Of a DNA stretch of 64,000 nt, positions 34,254-47,667 are shown piece by piece. The number at the start of each line of letters is the position of its first letter. Within the stretch, counting starts at the first letter, position 1. Origin of the DNA: Mangifera indica (taxonomy: Eukaryota; Streptophyta; Magnoliopsida; Sapindales; Anacardiaceae); contig NW_025401110.1 of NCBI RefSeq assembly GCF_011075055.1, forward strand, positions 248,001 through 312,000, read 5' to 3'. Position numbers and translations under genes: made by a program. Below the pieces are notes generated by a model. That model was not told where the DNA came from, searched no databases, and worked only from the letters and a program-made list of their open reading frames with translations.

Positions 34254-37200
34254 ATGACTTCTTCAGTCATCAAGATCGACGGTGAAGAACTGGTCAACCC
34301 TCTTGTAAACCTCTCCATCTCAGATCAGGTACTTCATCTTCTCTCACCTCTATTATTGCCGGCGCATCTTTGTTCGTTTCTTTCTCGTTGTTTAGTTTGT
34401 CTGCATTGGTTTGTGGGAAACATTAGCTTTGTAAAACTTTTGATTATGTTTTTGTTAAGCATTCAACTGATTTGAAAGAGTTTTGGGTAATCTCTTAAAG
34501 TTGGAAAAGAGTTACTGAGATATTTCGTTGTCAAGCAATGGAGAAGTTCAGAATTGGATTTATTTATTTTTTTTGTCTTTTATAAGCGTTTGATTTGTGA
34601 AAAACAATAGCGTTGATAAGAAAATGTGCCTATTCAGCCGATTTGATAAATGTTTTTTTTTTTTTTTTGTCTATTTCTTATACTTTCGAAAGGGTGAGAG
34701 ATTTCGATATCAAGCAACGAAGAAGTTCAAAATTAGAACTCTCGGTTTGCTTCAATGATTTTCAGCGAAATGAAAAGTTCTTTCCCTGTAATGGAACGAA
34801 GGGTCTGGACTCTATGATTGTTCTGATTTTAAAGGGACAAACTCATATACGGACAATTTAAGGGTGAAGGTGGAGAATTGCAACTCACAAAAATCCCAAA
34901 TTAATGCCTTTTTCCAAGTTTATCCACAGAAACCCATCCAGGATATACATGAAATTCATGAATACTTAAATCACCAAATTCACTTAATTAAAGATTGAAT
35001 GAGAAAAGTCAAACAAAAATTGTCTTGTCATCGTTGAAAGTTCGGTATCTTCAAAAGGTAAAAGTGATAGTTTGACCACTTTAATTAAAAAAAATATGAA
35101 TTAGTTCCTTCAATAGAAGGAAAAAAACAAAGTTTCGTTGAAAACCTTGTTTTGCATTCTTAGGGTTGGTGAGATTTTTTGGTTTCAAGCGATGAAGAAG
35201 TTCAGGATTGAATTTTTCATTTTTTTAATGTTTTTCCTCGGCTTTTTCAGCCGCCAGATAAATCAGCGGTACATACTTTTGTTTCCTTTTGTGAGATTTT
35301 GATTCTGGTAAAAATTAATTATTTTTTTGTGTTATCTTATTTTTCAGAAGGAAATGCAAAGTAAAGCTGAGAACGATGAGATGGGATGGGAACCATAGTG
35401 GCATTTGTGCAATTTGCTTGAATAAGATTGTGCTTCAGGAAACTGCCCTTGTAAAAGGTTGCGAGCATGCTTACTGGTTTGTCTGATCAAAATCTCTAAA
35501 TCATTTCGCTGTTATGTCGCAAATCTTAAAAGTTTTATTGTTGCTTATGATTTTGGCTTTCTCTCTGTGTGTGAGACTGTTCAATTTGATTCCTTGTACC
35601 TTTCAAAGAACAAGGTGCTAATGAAAACGTTAGAAGGGAAATCCCAAGAATCTGTCCTATTGGTATGTATAGAGTTAAGCTTTTGGTACAAGTGTAGATT
35701 TAAGCTTGGTTAGTAAAAATAGGAATTATTTGCGTTGTAAACATGCTGTTCTGAATTTTTAAGTCCAAAACGTATGAAACGCGTATTTTATTCATCCTTG
35801 CATTTTTTATTAATTATTATAATATCATAACTATATAAAGCAAAAAACCTAATTTTTTGTTATCCAAATCCTTAACCTCTCTTATTAATTTTTAGTGATG
35901 ATTGAATCTTGATTATATATTATGTTATATTAGATTTAATAGTCAATTAAATATTTTATATTTGAATTGTTAATTAGAAAATTTATAAAAATATGTTAAA
36001 ATTATGACTGATATTATCGTATTTTTAGAAATCTATTATTGATGATGTGTCGTATTAAACTCGTATATATACATTCTATATTTTTTTCAATATCCGAATT
36101 TTATGACTTTTTTTTACAAATTTATTTTTTACCATTTCTCATATTATACCCATATAATTCTCATACTGTTTTTTTTTTTTTTTCGTTCATGTATTTACTA
36201 ATTAGGGATTTAAGAGTCTTCTTAGAAGTGTTGTGATGTGTTGCTTTTTTTCTCAAATTCCTTTCTTACTCCTGTTTCATATATGGTTGTATAGCACTTT
36301 AGTGTAGTCTACCTAGGTGTCCTTGGACTGTCCCTTTACCAAATACTTCCTTCTGTTGAACACTCTGTTATTTTCTGCATGGCTATATATAAAGAATGAA
36401 GTGAATCTAAATGGAATATGAGTTGAGATTTTACTATTGGTTTTGTGGGAGAAGAGGTTTAGGCCTAAAATGTAAGGTACTGTCTTAAAGAAATGGATAT
36501 GCACCTAAAAGAATAAAAGTAGAACTATGAATATGAGCAGAGGGCTGGATTCATTTCGAGCTCAAGGAGATCATTAGCGGGCAAGTAAAATAAAAAGAAT
36601 TGTAAAATTATTCTTTTGGGTTTAGGATCATTTCTTTGAGCCTAAAATTCTACTTCTATATTTCTCTTTTTCGTTTCTCTTCTCTTTGTTTCTACTGCCT
36701 TTTTATTAACTCATGCACATTTCATATTATTAACAACATATATTGCTATGAATAAGATAAAGTTTGTGTAAATATATGAGAGTGAAATTCACTTGAGAGA
36801 AAAAGAAAGTAAGAAGATATTGTAAACTAAGAGCCAAACTAGTCTCTCAAAACTCGGGTATTTACAATTAATTATATCACTTGCTTACTTCCTTAATTTC
36901 TCTTGCTCTCAAATATTTTTATTCACTATATATTTTCTTTTTACAACTTTAGTGAATAAAATACAATGGTATAAGTGTTAAAGTGAACCATGACAGACTT
37001 AAGGTAGCGTAGTAATTTGGTGGTCAAAGTAAAATTTCAAGCTCACACTTGTGTTTATGTTTACTATACCTCTTTATATAGGCATTGCATAACCAGTTTC
37101 ATCATTTGCATTACTTAAACCTTGCAACCAAAAAAATCATCTATTTTTCCTTTGTTTTCCTTTGTTTTGTTGGGTGGAAATATTCATTTTAAACTATTCA

Positions 37201-38207
37201 GCTCCATATGAATAGTGGAAAGTTTAACCCATGTTTTTTCTATTCAGTTATGCAATTACTTGCAATTGTCGCATTGATGGATGTTCATCCGTTACTTTGG
37301 CTATGCAGTGTAACTTGTATCCTACAATGGGCTTCATACAATAACACACCTACCTGTCCTTAATGTAAAAATCCATTTGAGTTCCTTGATGTGCATCGTT
37401 CCCTGGACGGCAGGTGATATCTCTAATCCCTTTCTCTAGTTGTCTTTTCAAGAGTCAGGTGGAGCTCCTTTTATTTAAGAGGCTGGGGATGTGGTCATGT
37501 AATAAATTGAATTGATTTGATGACATTATTGGCACTGAAAATTTGGGCAGCAATGTTTGGTTGGTTAATTAGACTGAGGACAGATTCAGCAGCAGGCTGG
37601 TATATACTATATGGTACAGAAATGAAGTCTGGTATTTTTTTAACGAATCTAAAGATATTTCAAATTAGAATTTTGCCTTAAACCTATTCCAAGTGTGTGA
37701 TCATTGATAATTATATACCATGTGTGCATTTGGGGATGATTTGCTAGATTTCGCCACATTTGGAGTGACTTCACTTGTTCATTAATTTTGTTTTGTTATG
37801 TGCAGCATTCAAGATTATATGATCGAGGAGAGTGTGTGCTTACTTCTTAGGGCCACATGGTTTAAACCTTTGGTTGTGGAGGAACATGAAGTGGTCTATG
37901 ATGATCTGGAAGATTATTATCCATATGAGGATGAACAGGATGATCTGGATGAAGTTTACTTCAGTATTTCATCAAGTCTTCGTATTGGCAATAGAAGGTG
38001 GGGTGATAATGGATACGTTAGGGCTGGGCGGCAAGAAGCGAGGCCAGTCTACCGCCCAAAACTGCAGCTCTCAGGTGCCAGTTCCTCACGTGAGTATAAA
38101 CAGAAAGAGATTGCCAAAAACACCCCAGCAACGGGCGACGAGCAAAGAGGGCTCTTAAGCGCAAAGCTGCAGATAGGGCGGCTGCAGCAAAACATCAGAT
38201 CATCTAG
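34254..38207 (+). pseudogene. RING-finger (C3HC4) protein pseudogene
   Basis: Four exons with good splice sites: 34254-34328, 35348-35476, 37309-37413, 37806-38207. Exon 1 starts at an ATG (MTSSVIKIDGEELVNPLVNL). The RING finger spans exons 2-3: CAICLNKIVLQETALVKGCE.HAYC.VTC.CP.C. Exon 4 continues YMIEESVCLLLRATWFKPLV, an acidic stretch, and a C-terminal RRAKRALKRKAADRAAAAKH. The family would be a plant RING E3-ligase-like protein. Three lesions: a 5-bp deletion in exon 2 near 35381-35392 (one GATGG unit of GGATGGGATGGG lost; exon is 129 bp where 134 fits both phases), a stop TAA at 37361-37363 replacing the residue in CPxC, and a frameshift near 38115 before the basic tail. Splice sites are still intact, so loss is fairly recent. 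Confidence 0.85.
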
Positions 38208-38463
38208 TGAGGTTGGGATGGAGCCTTGGCCCCTCGTGTTCTCAATAAAAAGCCATAAAACCTAGTGCATGATCGCCCTGTTGTACAGTATTTCCATGCT
38301 TCTAAGTATGTGAAATAATGACATTTATTTGGCTGGTTATGCAGTGAGATCTTATGAGTAGTTGAATCAATGTGCAATATCTTTTGAAAATTCAGCTTCA
38401 ACTGGTCAACTGCTTGACTATGCAATTTCTTTCTTTTCTTTTTTAACAATTGTTTGTTGGGCG

Positions 38464-39416
38464 TAGAGATGGGAATTTGGGCCCGACTTTAGGGGCCCCG
38501 ACCCTCCCCGACCCTAACGGGGAGGGGATTCCCCGATAAAAACGGGGAAAGGGACGGGGATGAAAAAAATCCCCGTAATCGGGGACGGGGCAGGGACGGG
38601 GATACATATGTCCCCGCCCCGCCCCTCCCCTCCCCTCCCCTCCCCGCCCCGCCCCGCCCCCTAAATCTAATATATTAATATAATAATTTATAAACTATTA
38701 AGTTATAGAAATTTTTACATTATGATTTATTAAAACTATAACTTTAATTTTACTAATTTTTGAATTATCAATTATTAGTTTTTATTAATTTCTAAACTAT
38801 TAATCTAATATATTAAAAAAACCCCAGAATCTCATTATCATATAATACAAATGTACCAAATTAATTCTATTTCAACTTCAGTTAGTCAATCCATCAGGTT
38901 TTACACACAAAAAAAAAAAAAAATTATAACTTGATAAAATCAATTAAAGTGAATAAAAAGTATTAAATTTAATGTTATTATAAAATTACCCTAAATCACA
39001 TATATGAAGAGCTACTAATGAAGAGATTGATTATTGCATATTGTTAGATTTTATGAAAACTTTGTATTTGAACTAAAATAACAATGAATATTTTGTAGCT
39101 CTTGTAACAAGTGATATTTTTGGAGAATATAATTTATTTTATTTATTGAAATACATAACGGAATTAAAATTTATATTTACGGGTATGGGGAGGGGATTTT
39201 TCCCCGCGGGGACAGGGCGGGGCGGGGATGGGGAGAGGATTTTTCCCCGCGGGGACGGGGCGGGGATGAGGAGGGGATTTTCCTTCGCGGGGAGGGGACG
39301 GGGATTTTTTTTTATCCCCGTAGCGGGGACGGGGCGGGGACGGGGATTGAAATCCCCTACGGGGACGGGGACGGGGATTGACATCCCCTCCCCGCCGCTC
39401 CCCATTGCCATCCCTA
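38464..39416. mobile_element. hAT-like non-autonomous element with G-rich ends, copy B (953 bp)
   Basis: Starts TAGAGATGGGAATTTGGGC and ends CCCCATTGCCATCCCTA, with GTTGGGCG on both sides (38456-38463 and 39417-39424). It matches copy A (30985-32000) along its whole length, including the AT-rich centre, with a few small indels and substitutions and slightly shorter G-rich ends. It lies about 250 bp beyond the last exon of the RING pseudogene. Non-coding. Confidence 0.9.
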
Positions 39417-39424
39417 GTTGGGCG

Positions 39425-42049
39425 AGTTGAATGGAAAATGAACTGTAAATAAGCAAGATTTTTAACCATTGGTATCCTGTTTAATGCTTAATCATGAGCC
39501 TCTATTTATCAAATAATTTAGTTCCTCTTCTGTCAGTATCTCGCTAGGATTTTACTGTTTAATTTAATAAATTAGAAAAAGGAAAATGTGTAACGATGGA
39601 AAACATATAGAAGATGAAGATACACATAAATTGTTATTTCAGATATCTTCACTTTCCGGATGAAATTCAGGAAAAATTGATGGGACATTAATATTTGATA
39701 AGAGTAATATTATATATATATAATTTATACATAGAAAAATTACAAAGGTCGATATAACAGTGATATGATAATGTTTTTTTATTTGTAACATATCAGTATT
39801 GTCACGTTATTATTATTAAATAACTCTAATGTCAGTTTGTGTAATTTTTGTGGGTATAAATTTTGTGCATCTTATTTTACAGGAATATCTAAATCAATTT
39901 ACTAGTGTAAAATTATGGATTATAAATTTAGAATTGTATTTTTCTATGTAAATTTGAGACTACAAGCCAATTAACCTACTAAGATAAAAGACAAAAATAT
40001 AATTTTGAATATAGTGACAATTTTTTGTCTTCTAATATCCGATGAAACAACCCATAAATTATTAATAATATTTGAAGATAAACTTTGTTCATAATTCACC
40101 ACAATCAAAGATTTAGGCAATACGGGTTTGAGTTTTCACTTATTTTTAGATATTTGTAGAATTAAGCAGTTTAACAAACGAAAATATAAAAGGAGTATCA
40201 AATCCCCACCATCAGTATAGTGGAATAGTAGTAATATTATATATATCTATTTTGACTATTTAAATAAATATATATTATATATATATTATTATATGATTAT
40301 GTATTATTTTATCTTTAATTTAAAATCGTTAATTATTTGATGACACATATAAAATATATATTTATTTATGTATTCAAAATGGATACACAATTTATTTATA
40401 CAAAGGTTCTAAACTCATTTAACTTGAGAGATATATTAGTTTATTATCATAAAAAAAAAAGTATAAAGACTTTTTAAGATGATATAGCTAAATAACATTT
40501 TTTGGCCGTAAAATTTTATTAATGTTTTTGTATTCCTAAAATATATTAATTTCAATTTAAAAATAATAAAAAATAAATTTAAAATTAACTTTAGTTTGTA
40601 ACATTTATCATTAATGACATCAAGAATCGCACTGATTGTTAGAATTTTCGATCAAAATTGCACTAATTTAGTATGGTTTCAATAAAAAAAATTGCACCAA
40701 TCAATGTAATTCCAGAGTAAAGTTGCATTGATTTGGTATGATATTGAGTTTCCTAGCAATGAAAGTTGCCAAAGACAATTAAGTTTTAAGTTTATTTAAG
40801 GAGGAGATGAAAATGGGAAGAAAAATAAAAAAAAATCTAAGATTAAAGTATAATTTGTTTGTATTATTAAAAATATAAGTGATATTAATATTATTTTAAT
40901 ATTTAAAGTCAAATAATTACATACTACGACCTTTAAAATATATCAATAATTTGATTAACTAAATTACATTTTTACTAAACAATAAAATATTTATATAAAA
41001 ATGAAAAATAATATAAATAATTCTAATTATATAAAGATATAATTATATCTCTATCTGTAAAGATTTCAATGACTATTATTAATATTGTCTTTCAACATTT
41101 ATATAATTTGTATCTTACAAATTTTATTAAAATAATATTTCTCTAAAACATTCAAATCGAATTGGGTCGTGTCGAATTACTTTTATGTAAATCCTAATAT
41201 TATCCGATTTAATTTTGAATCATATCAGATTGACCTGAAATAAATTTCAGGTTAATAGATCATATTAAAAATTGTCAGTTTTATTAAGATAAGTGGATGC
41301 CAAGAATGGTAAATTATTGATTATTTACGAAAAAAAATCTTACCACCATTATGGATAAAACATAGTCATAAATATAATTTTTAATATATAAATTATAATA
41401 TATTTAATATTTTATTATATAATTAAATATTTTTTTACCTTTAATTTAAAATTATTAATAAATTAAAATAGGTTTATAGTTCCACCTTTCTAATAGAGGA
41501 AGAGTATATAATTAGATAAAAGTATACAAAGTTAGTCCGATAGTATGGAGCATGAACAAAGTCACTTTTGTTCCGAAGACCTAACAAGTTAAGCAAATTC
41601 TTTTTTTTTTTTCAAACGTGGATTGATGACTAACTTGTTTAATGTATTTAAGATTAATATATTTGGATAGCCCTATCCATCTATCAGCTTGCTGTTTTGT
41701 GCTATGCTTCCAGTGATTAAGTCGAATTTAAATTATTTCTCGTATACTCTTTTGTTAATTTATACATTTATTTACCTTAAAAAAAATAAATATAATTTGA
41801 TTGTCGTGGATAATTATCGAATGTCCTAATACATTTGTCAAATTTTGGATGCTTTTGTGGAAACGGGGGGGACCCCACAAAAAGCAAATGAGTGGGCGTG
41901 TCGTCTGAACTTTTTAGGGTTTAGAGGTGTTTTGAAGCAATAGTATTATAGCATATGTCAATCATTCCCTGCAGACCCTATTACCCAACTCTTCAGTTCA
42001 GATTCTTGACCCTTCTCCCTCCTCTCTCTTTCAAACTTTCCGCTCTCCC
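39425..42049. other. AT-rich intergenic DNA and AHL promoter region
   Basis: Very AT-rich, with palindromic AT stretches at about 40210-40400 and 41330-41480 that resemble the family at 58483-58630. No gene. The ~200 bp before 42050 become pyrimidine-rich (CTTCTCCCTCCTCTCTCTTTC at 42010-42030) as expected for the 5' leader of the AHL gene. No convincing TATA box. Confidence 0.5.
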
Positions 42050-42913
42050 ATGGCTGACTACTCCCGAGCAGCTATCTCTCTCTCTCAACCCCACTCCTCC
42101 TCGGATGACTCCTCCGACCACACCTCCCCTCACCCCCTAACCTCCGATTCTTCCTCCAAAACCAAAACCATTCACAACACCACCGCCACCACCGAGATGA
42201 CTCTCATTGACCGCCACCAGCAGATCATTCAAACCCCTTCCGATGACACTCCGAGAAGACCTCGAGGAAGACCTCCCGGCTCCAAGAACAAGCCCAAACC
42301 CCCCATTGTCATCACCAAAGATACTGACTCATCCGTGAAACCAGTCATCCTCGAGATATCCGCTGGGGCGGATGTTATTGATCATATCATCAACTTCGCC
42401 AGAAGAAACCTCGCTGGTATTTCGATAATGAGCCCTTCGGGTTCTGTCTCTAATGTCACTCTCTGTCAACCCATTTCGCATGCTCCTTCACTCTCTTTAC
42501 ATGGACCCTTTAATCTTCTTTCACTCTCGGGCTCTTATTTAACGCCTTCTCTGAGTACTGGTGGTGGTGCTTCTTCTTCGTCTTCTTGTTGTTTCAGTGT
42601 AATTCTTGCAGGGGCGCGAGGGCAGGTGTTCGGAGGGTTAGTCGCGGGGAAAGTGACGGCGGCAAGTCAAGTGGTGGTGGTTGCAGCCACGTTCTCCAAT
42701 CCTTCTTTTCATAGTTTGCCTGCTTCTGATGAAACTGAACAAAACGATCACCATCAACAACACCATCGGGAGATTAAACCGAACGAGCCTTCTTCGAGCG
42801 CGGGGAAGTCTATGCCGGTGTACGGTGTGGCTGTCACTAGCCCTACACCGCTCAATTGTCAGATGTCTCCCGATGTCATGCATTGGGGTCCGCCTTCTCG
42901 TTGTCCTTACTAA
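42050..42913 (+). CDS. AHL: AT-hook motif nuclear-localised (AHL) protein with PPC/DUF296 domain
   Basis: An intronless frame of 287 residues; the ATG sits in CCCATGGCT after a pyrimidine-rich leader. A Ser/Thr-rich N-terminus is followed by one AT-hook with the RGRP core (residues 72-75, in PRGRPPGSKNKPKPP) and a PPC domain (about 97-222: VILEISAGADVIDHIINFAR, GISIMSPSGSVSNVTLCQP, FSVILAGARGQVFGGLVAGK, VVVVAATFSNPSF). One AT-hook of this type with no intron fits clade A AHL genes. AHL proteins bind the minor groove of AT-rich DNA as trimers through the PPC domain and repress growth and flowering genes. The usual GRFEIL stretch reads GPFNLL here, a family-relevant divergence, because the conserved Arg is important in the PPC-partner surface. 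Ser-rich insert at 170-180. Which AHL number it corresponds to cannot be told by eye. Confidence 0.93.
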   Translation: MADYSRAAISLSQPHSSSDDSSDHTSPHPLTSDSSSKTKTIHNTTATTEMTLIDRHQQIIQTPSDDTPRRPRGRPPGSKNKPKPPIVITKDTDSSVKPVILEISAGADVIDHIINFARRNLAGISIMSPSGSVSNVTLCQPISHAPSLSLHGPFNLLSLSGSYLTPSLSTGGGASSSSSCCFSVILAGARGQVFGGLVAGKVTAASQVVVVAATFSNPSFHSLPASDETEQNDHHQQHHREIKPNEPSSSAGKSMPVYGVAVTSPTPLNCQMSPDVMHWGPPSRCPY

Positions 42914-44450
42914 AAAACATGTCCATTTTGGTTAATGCTGAGTATTTTAGCTGCTGTTGTTGTAGTTTGGTTTTGTTTTATGTGACTTTTTCTTTATTCT
43001 CTGTGGTTTACTTTATTTTGTCTTCCAGTTTCACAAAAGATTGCATGCCGGCCTCTGTGAACTGTGATGGCCTGAAGGGTGTGTAGTGGTTGGTCTTCTC
43101 TTCTCTTCTGATCTCTCGATGTTACTGTTACTTGTTTTTTGATAAGCCCGATTGACCTGAAATTAGCCTGATGTAATGTCAGTTTCTAAAGGTTAAAATA
43201 TAACTGGCCTGAAACCTCGGGAATGTCCCATTAACATTTCCAGATAATAAGTTTCAATATATGAACTGAACTGAAACAGTCTACATTTCCAGAACTGCAG
43301 CCATTCATAGACTTGCAAAGACTACTCTTCATGCTTCCTACGAAGTTTGAGTGACAAAACTGGGGTGTCTAAGGATGAGAACATAAGTTTGAAGCCCACG
43401 TATACAGATCAAAGTCATGACTTATTTGTATAAAGTGGTTGTGGAACTAATAATTAAATTATGAATTTTACTTGTTTGATATGATTGAACTTAAAGAGAT
43501 ATTCTAGCTCACATAAATATTCTTCTTTATCAAAAAAAAAAAACACCCTACATCATCCATAAGTCCATGTATCTTCTTTATCCCGTCTAAGGACACAAGA
43601 TTAATTAACTAACAAGTTACAACTTGAATGGTTAAATATTCCTTTAATTATAAAGAAGTTATATTATAATGTTTTTGGGGTGGTTTATTTGGTATTGCCC
43701 ATACATTATATATGTCCATATACATATAAATAGATATATTAGAGAACGGATCAAGTGAAAAGGAATTGAAAATCCAAATCAATCATATATAATGTAAAAA
43801 GATTTATGAGGTTTGACTAATAACAACCTTTGATTGTGAGGCTACATCTTACAATAACTCCTAACCAACCTTATAAAGATATCTTTTAGGCATGATCATA
43901 CTTTATATTTTGTATCTTTTCTAGTTAGTGTGGTGCGTTTACTTAAGTAACCATGGAGGCCAACTAAGATAATGTATCATTTCAGCTTATTGGTGATAGC
44001 AATCTTGGTCAACATGGTTGCCAGGTTCTTTGATCTAGAAATCTTATTCAATAACAATATTATGTTATTTACCAATTTGCAAATATAATGATATTTTAAC
44101 TGAGAATGCTTTGATCTTATATGAAACACTGGATTCTTAGCAAGATGAATGATGATTTGACTATGACTAAAAAATGCATTATTATCCTATCTTTTGCCCT
44201 TACCCTATGAGGAAAATTCTCCACTCTCTCTCTCTTCATCTTCACTAGAAAAATAATAAAGTATTAAGGGCAACTAGGTGTCAATAATTCAAAATTTTTA
44301 AGAGTAATTTAATATCTAAGGGTTTAGAAAATATCAAGAGAAGAGACGAGTCAAGAATATATTTATTCTTATTCTCAATTACAAGGATTTTAGTTATCTT
44401 CATCTCGATCCCCATTCTTATAATATCAAGGAATCTTTTTATCGTTCAGA

Positions 44451-44469
44451 GGGGGGGGGGGGGGGGGGG
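44451..44469. repeat. Homopolymer G run (about 19 bases)
   Basis: An uninterrupted G tract at 44451-44469, followed by AGGG. Such runs are rare in plant DNA and their length is uncertain in most sequencing chemistries. Confidence 0.85.
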
Positions 44470-44910
44470 AGGGCAAGACCTAATTGTGGGAAATTTGTAG
44501 CTTTTGGACAACAGAATAACAATTAAAAATTTTAATTAACAGTCAATCATATTGCAAAAACCCCTTGTAGATTACCTTCATAGGATAATTAATTCATAAA
44601 CATGCAAATAACACGCATAAGGTGTTTTACCCTTATACCTATATAGGCGACTCCTTTGTCTTTCGTTGATAACTAGAGGTTACTAAGTCGCTCTTAGAAC
44701 TAAGTGTAACTCTGCTCCTTAGTATCCATTCAGAGTACGAATGGGAATGGAGACCCCAATTGTGATCAAAGTTTGCTAGAACTTGAGCAAAATTGTGGTA
44801 TTTTAATTGAGAGAAACTGAGGTCTTTCTCTCTTTTGCTTTTGACGACTAGGACAACCCAAAATAAAAGATGAATGTGTATGTCAATTCTTCTTGTAGGA
44901 AAGTTTGCGT

Positions 44911-44936
44911 ACACACACACACACACACACACACAT
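44911..44936. repeat. (AC)13 microsatellite
   Basis: Alternating AC over 26 bases, ending in ATTTATAAAG. Likely length-polymorphic. Confidence 0.9.
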
Positions 44937-47667
44937 TTATAAAGTCCACCCATGGTTTCATGTGAAAAATCATGAGTGTGATTTTTAACTTTTGTTCATG
45001 GACCTCTCTATCCTTACAATGAGACTGGGCAGTCTTGGCCATTATCCTACCCAGGTATTGCACTTTGCTTGGGCAATCCTTGCCTTATACATGTTTGGGC
45101 TTTGCACAAGTCTAGGGTAGGCTTTGCATTGTGTCACCCATACATTTTACAATGTATAGACGATCCCTTTAATTTCTTATTTTGTGATTTTAGCAATTAC
45201 CAATTTTGTAGGCTTGGATAAGGATCAACCAAATTCGTATCCAACTACACAATCAATGCATGGAATCAATTGGGCTAGGCTTAGATTTATCCAGTTGGAT
45301 AAATCCAACCCTATACTTTCTCACAAACAACCTTAACCTTTAAGATTATTTAACTTTAATATTTAAGTACCATAAAATATACTCTCGGGTTTAAAGACTT
45401 TTTCGAAATTCGAAACCTTTTATTTGAAATCTAGACCAAATTCAACTCATATTTGACTTGGAAAAGCCTACACTTTTAGAGTTCGATCAACTTCTTTTAT
45501 ATGTGACCTATAGACTCTTTATTAAGTTGATAGTGATTAGATTCGTATAAGACTTTCGACTCGACATCCTTTTAAACACTGATCAAGATTGACCTTTAAC
45601 AAGACATTATGACCACTTGATTAGTAAAAGGTCAACATATGATTTCATAACCTGTCAATGATATAGTTACTCATATAATTTAATTTTTTCGTCTTATGAT
45701 ATCTTTTCATAGTCGAGGTATAGATGAAGTGTCTCTCTAAAGGATCCTCAATTTTATAGTTTGAGTTCTATCAATAGACAGAAAAATATCGAATCGAGTA
45801 TTAACTCAATCCTACCGTGACCATAAGTTTAATTGATTGTTGCCATTTATCAAGAGCCCTAACCGAGATATCAGCTTTTATACTCAAGAGTGACAAATCG
45901 TCTATTAATTTACCATAGCCTTCATACAGATCACCACATGGCCAAACACCACCTTTTTGGTAATCTTTTGATCGGACTACCTTGAGCTGATGTTAACCTA
46001 TACCGATCTTTATACAAGATAATCCAATGATCTTAACTCTAAGGATCTCATGTACCTCTATTTACTAAGATGACATATTTCATAGATGTTGGATCAACCA
46101 TTCATATAAAATCCTCTTGGCAGATTAGTCTGGTGAACATATCTACAATGTTCACTCATTTGTTGCACCAAATTGTTAACAAATAATTTTAACATATGAG
46201 AACTATCATCATCTTTCGATGATATTATTCAACACTATAATAACTTTATCACTATTATGTGCCTTTGATTGTGATAATATTTAAGGTACAAATGTTTTAA
46301 GAATAACCATCTATTGTACACATAGAATTTTCATAATCAAGTGTCATGGATTGATTCCCTCGTCACGGTTAAACCATTATAAGGACATTTGTTTTAACAT
46401 AAACATATGTTTTCATGACAAAAAATGTCACAAGAAATTATGAATATGACTTATTAATGAACTTGTATTACCCTGGGGATTGACTCTAGAACACCAAACC
46501 CAACACCGATTTTGCAAGTTGAAGTCATCTCTAAAGATCATGTCCCTAGGCTTGCTTATAGATGCTTATATATTAGATTTATTGGAGTAAATTAATTTCT
46601 TCACAAGGATACATGATTTATTTCAGCGATCAAACACCTGTGTGAAATTGATAAGTGTCAAACGTTTATTAAGCACTTTATGAGATTATAAGGTAATCCT
46701 TTCTGATTATCAAATTCTCTATAAAATTGAATAAAATTATGTGTATTTTATCTATACAAATTAAAGTAATAATATATAATTGAGTAATATCATTATTTAT
46801 TATTTATTTCGCTTCAAAATCACTAAATTAGATACAATTATATCAAGTTGTACAAAATTATAGAAAACAAAACTTCTATATATAAGAGGTATTTTTAGGG
46901 TGGTGTTTGCTGATATCACAGGGTAGAATTTTCGAAAATCCTTGAAGAGATCTATCGTTATCAATGTCTTAGATGCAATAAATTAACTCCAAATTTATGA
47001 TGGGAGAAAATAAGTGCAGATCTGCACTATAAAATAATGCTGTATAGAAAAAAAATTCTCTCCTAGATATATTGAGTCCAGTTTGTCACTAACAATCACA
47101 ATTAATATTGAGTCCATGTTTTTTTTGGTTGCTGTGCCATGCCCATTATTTTGACCCCACCATCAAAAGAAAACACAGAGCTTCCCTGTGTGGAAGAAGA
47201 TCGAAGATCCATTTATCAGGCCATGGATTGTTAAAGTCGACACAGTAGCCCAAAATTTAGTCAAAAGGAAGCTTTGGGACGTGACGATCTTAGCAGAAGC
47301 TTCAACTCTCTTTCACTGCTGTGGCCTGCTCTTCTATTTAAGACCTTTACGTCCTCTTTTAACACAGCTAGAAAGAGAATAACATTTTTCCTTCATCACG
47401 AAAGAAAATTCACATTTACATTTGCATTCGCTGTGATTAAATCAAAATCAAAGCCTAGCTTTGGTAATTTTTTTTTTTTTAAATGAGAAACCCCCCTCAA
47501 CCAGGTCATCTTGTTGGATTAAAACTAATTATACTGAATAGGATAAACTTTGAGTTCAATAACCAAACATACAATTACTTAACCAGGTAAATTAAAAGTT
47601 ATATTGTAAGAGAAAACTTAAACTCATGTTATTTTATATATAAAACCTCCTCTTTTATTGTTTAAGT

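Larger units (their letters stand above)
42914..47667. other. Long intergenic region without recognised genes
   Basis: The first ~300 bp are probably the AHL 3'UTR. Beyond that there is no coding homology. The block 44.5-46.9 kb is less AT-rich and has the look of decayed retrotransposon or leader sequence, but I found no LTR pair, no pol motif and no target duplication. Contains the G-run and AC-repeat listed separately. Confidence 0.45.

Noticed and set aside
44500..46950. Suspected large LTR or retrotransposon interior
   Set aside because: Composition suggests old retroelement DNA, but no matching terminal repeat, primer site, pol motif or target duplication could be found by eye.
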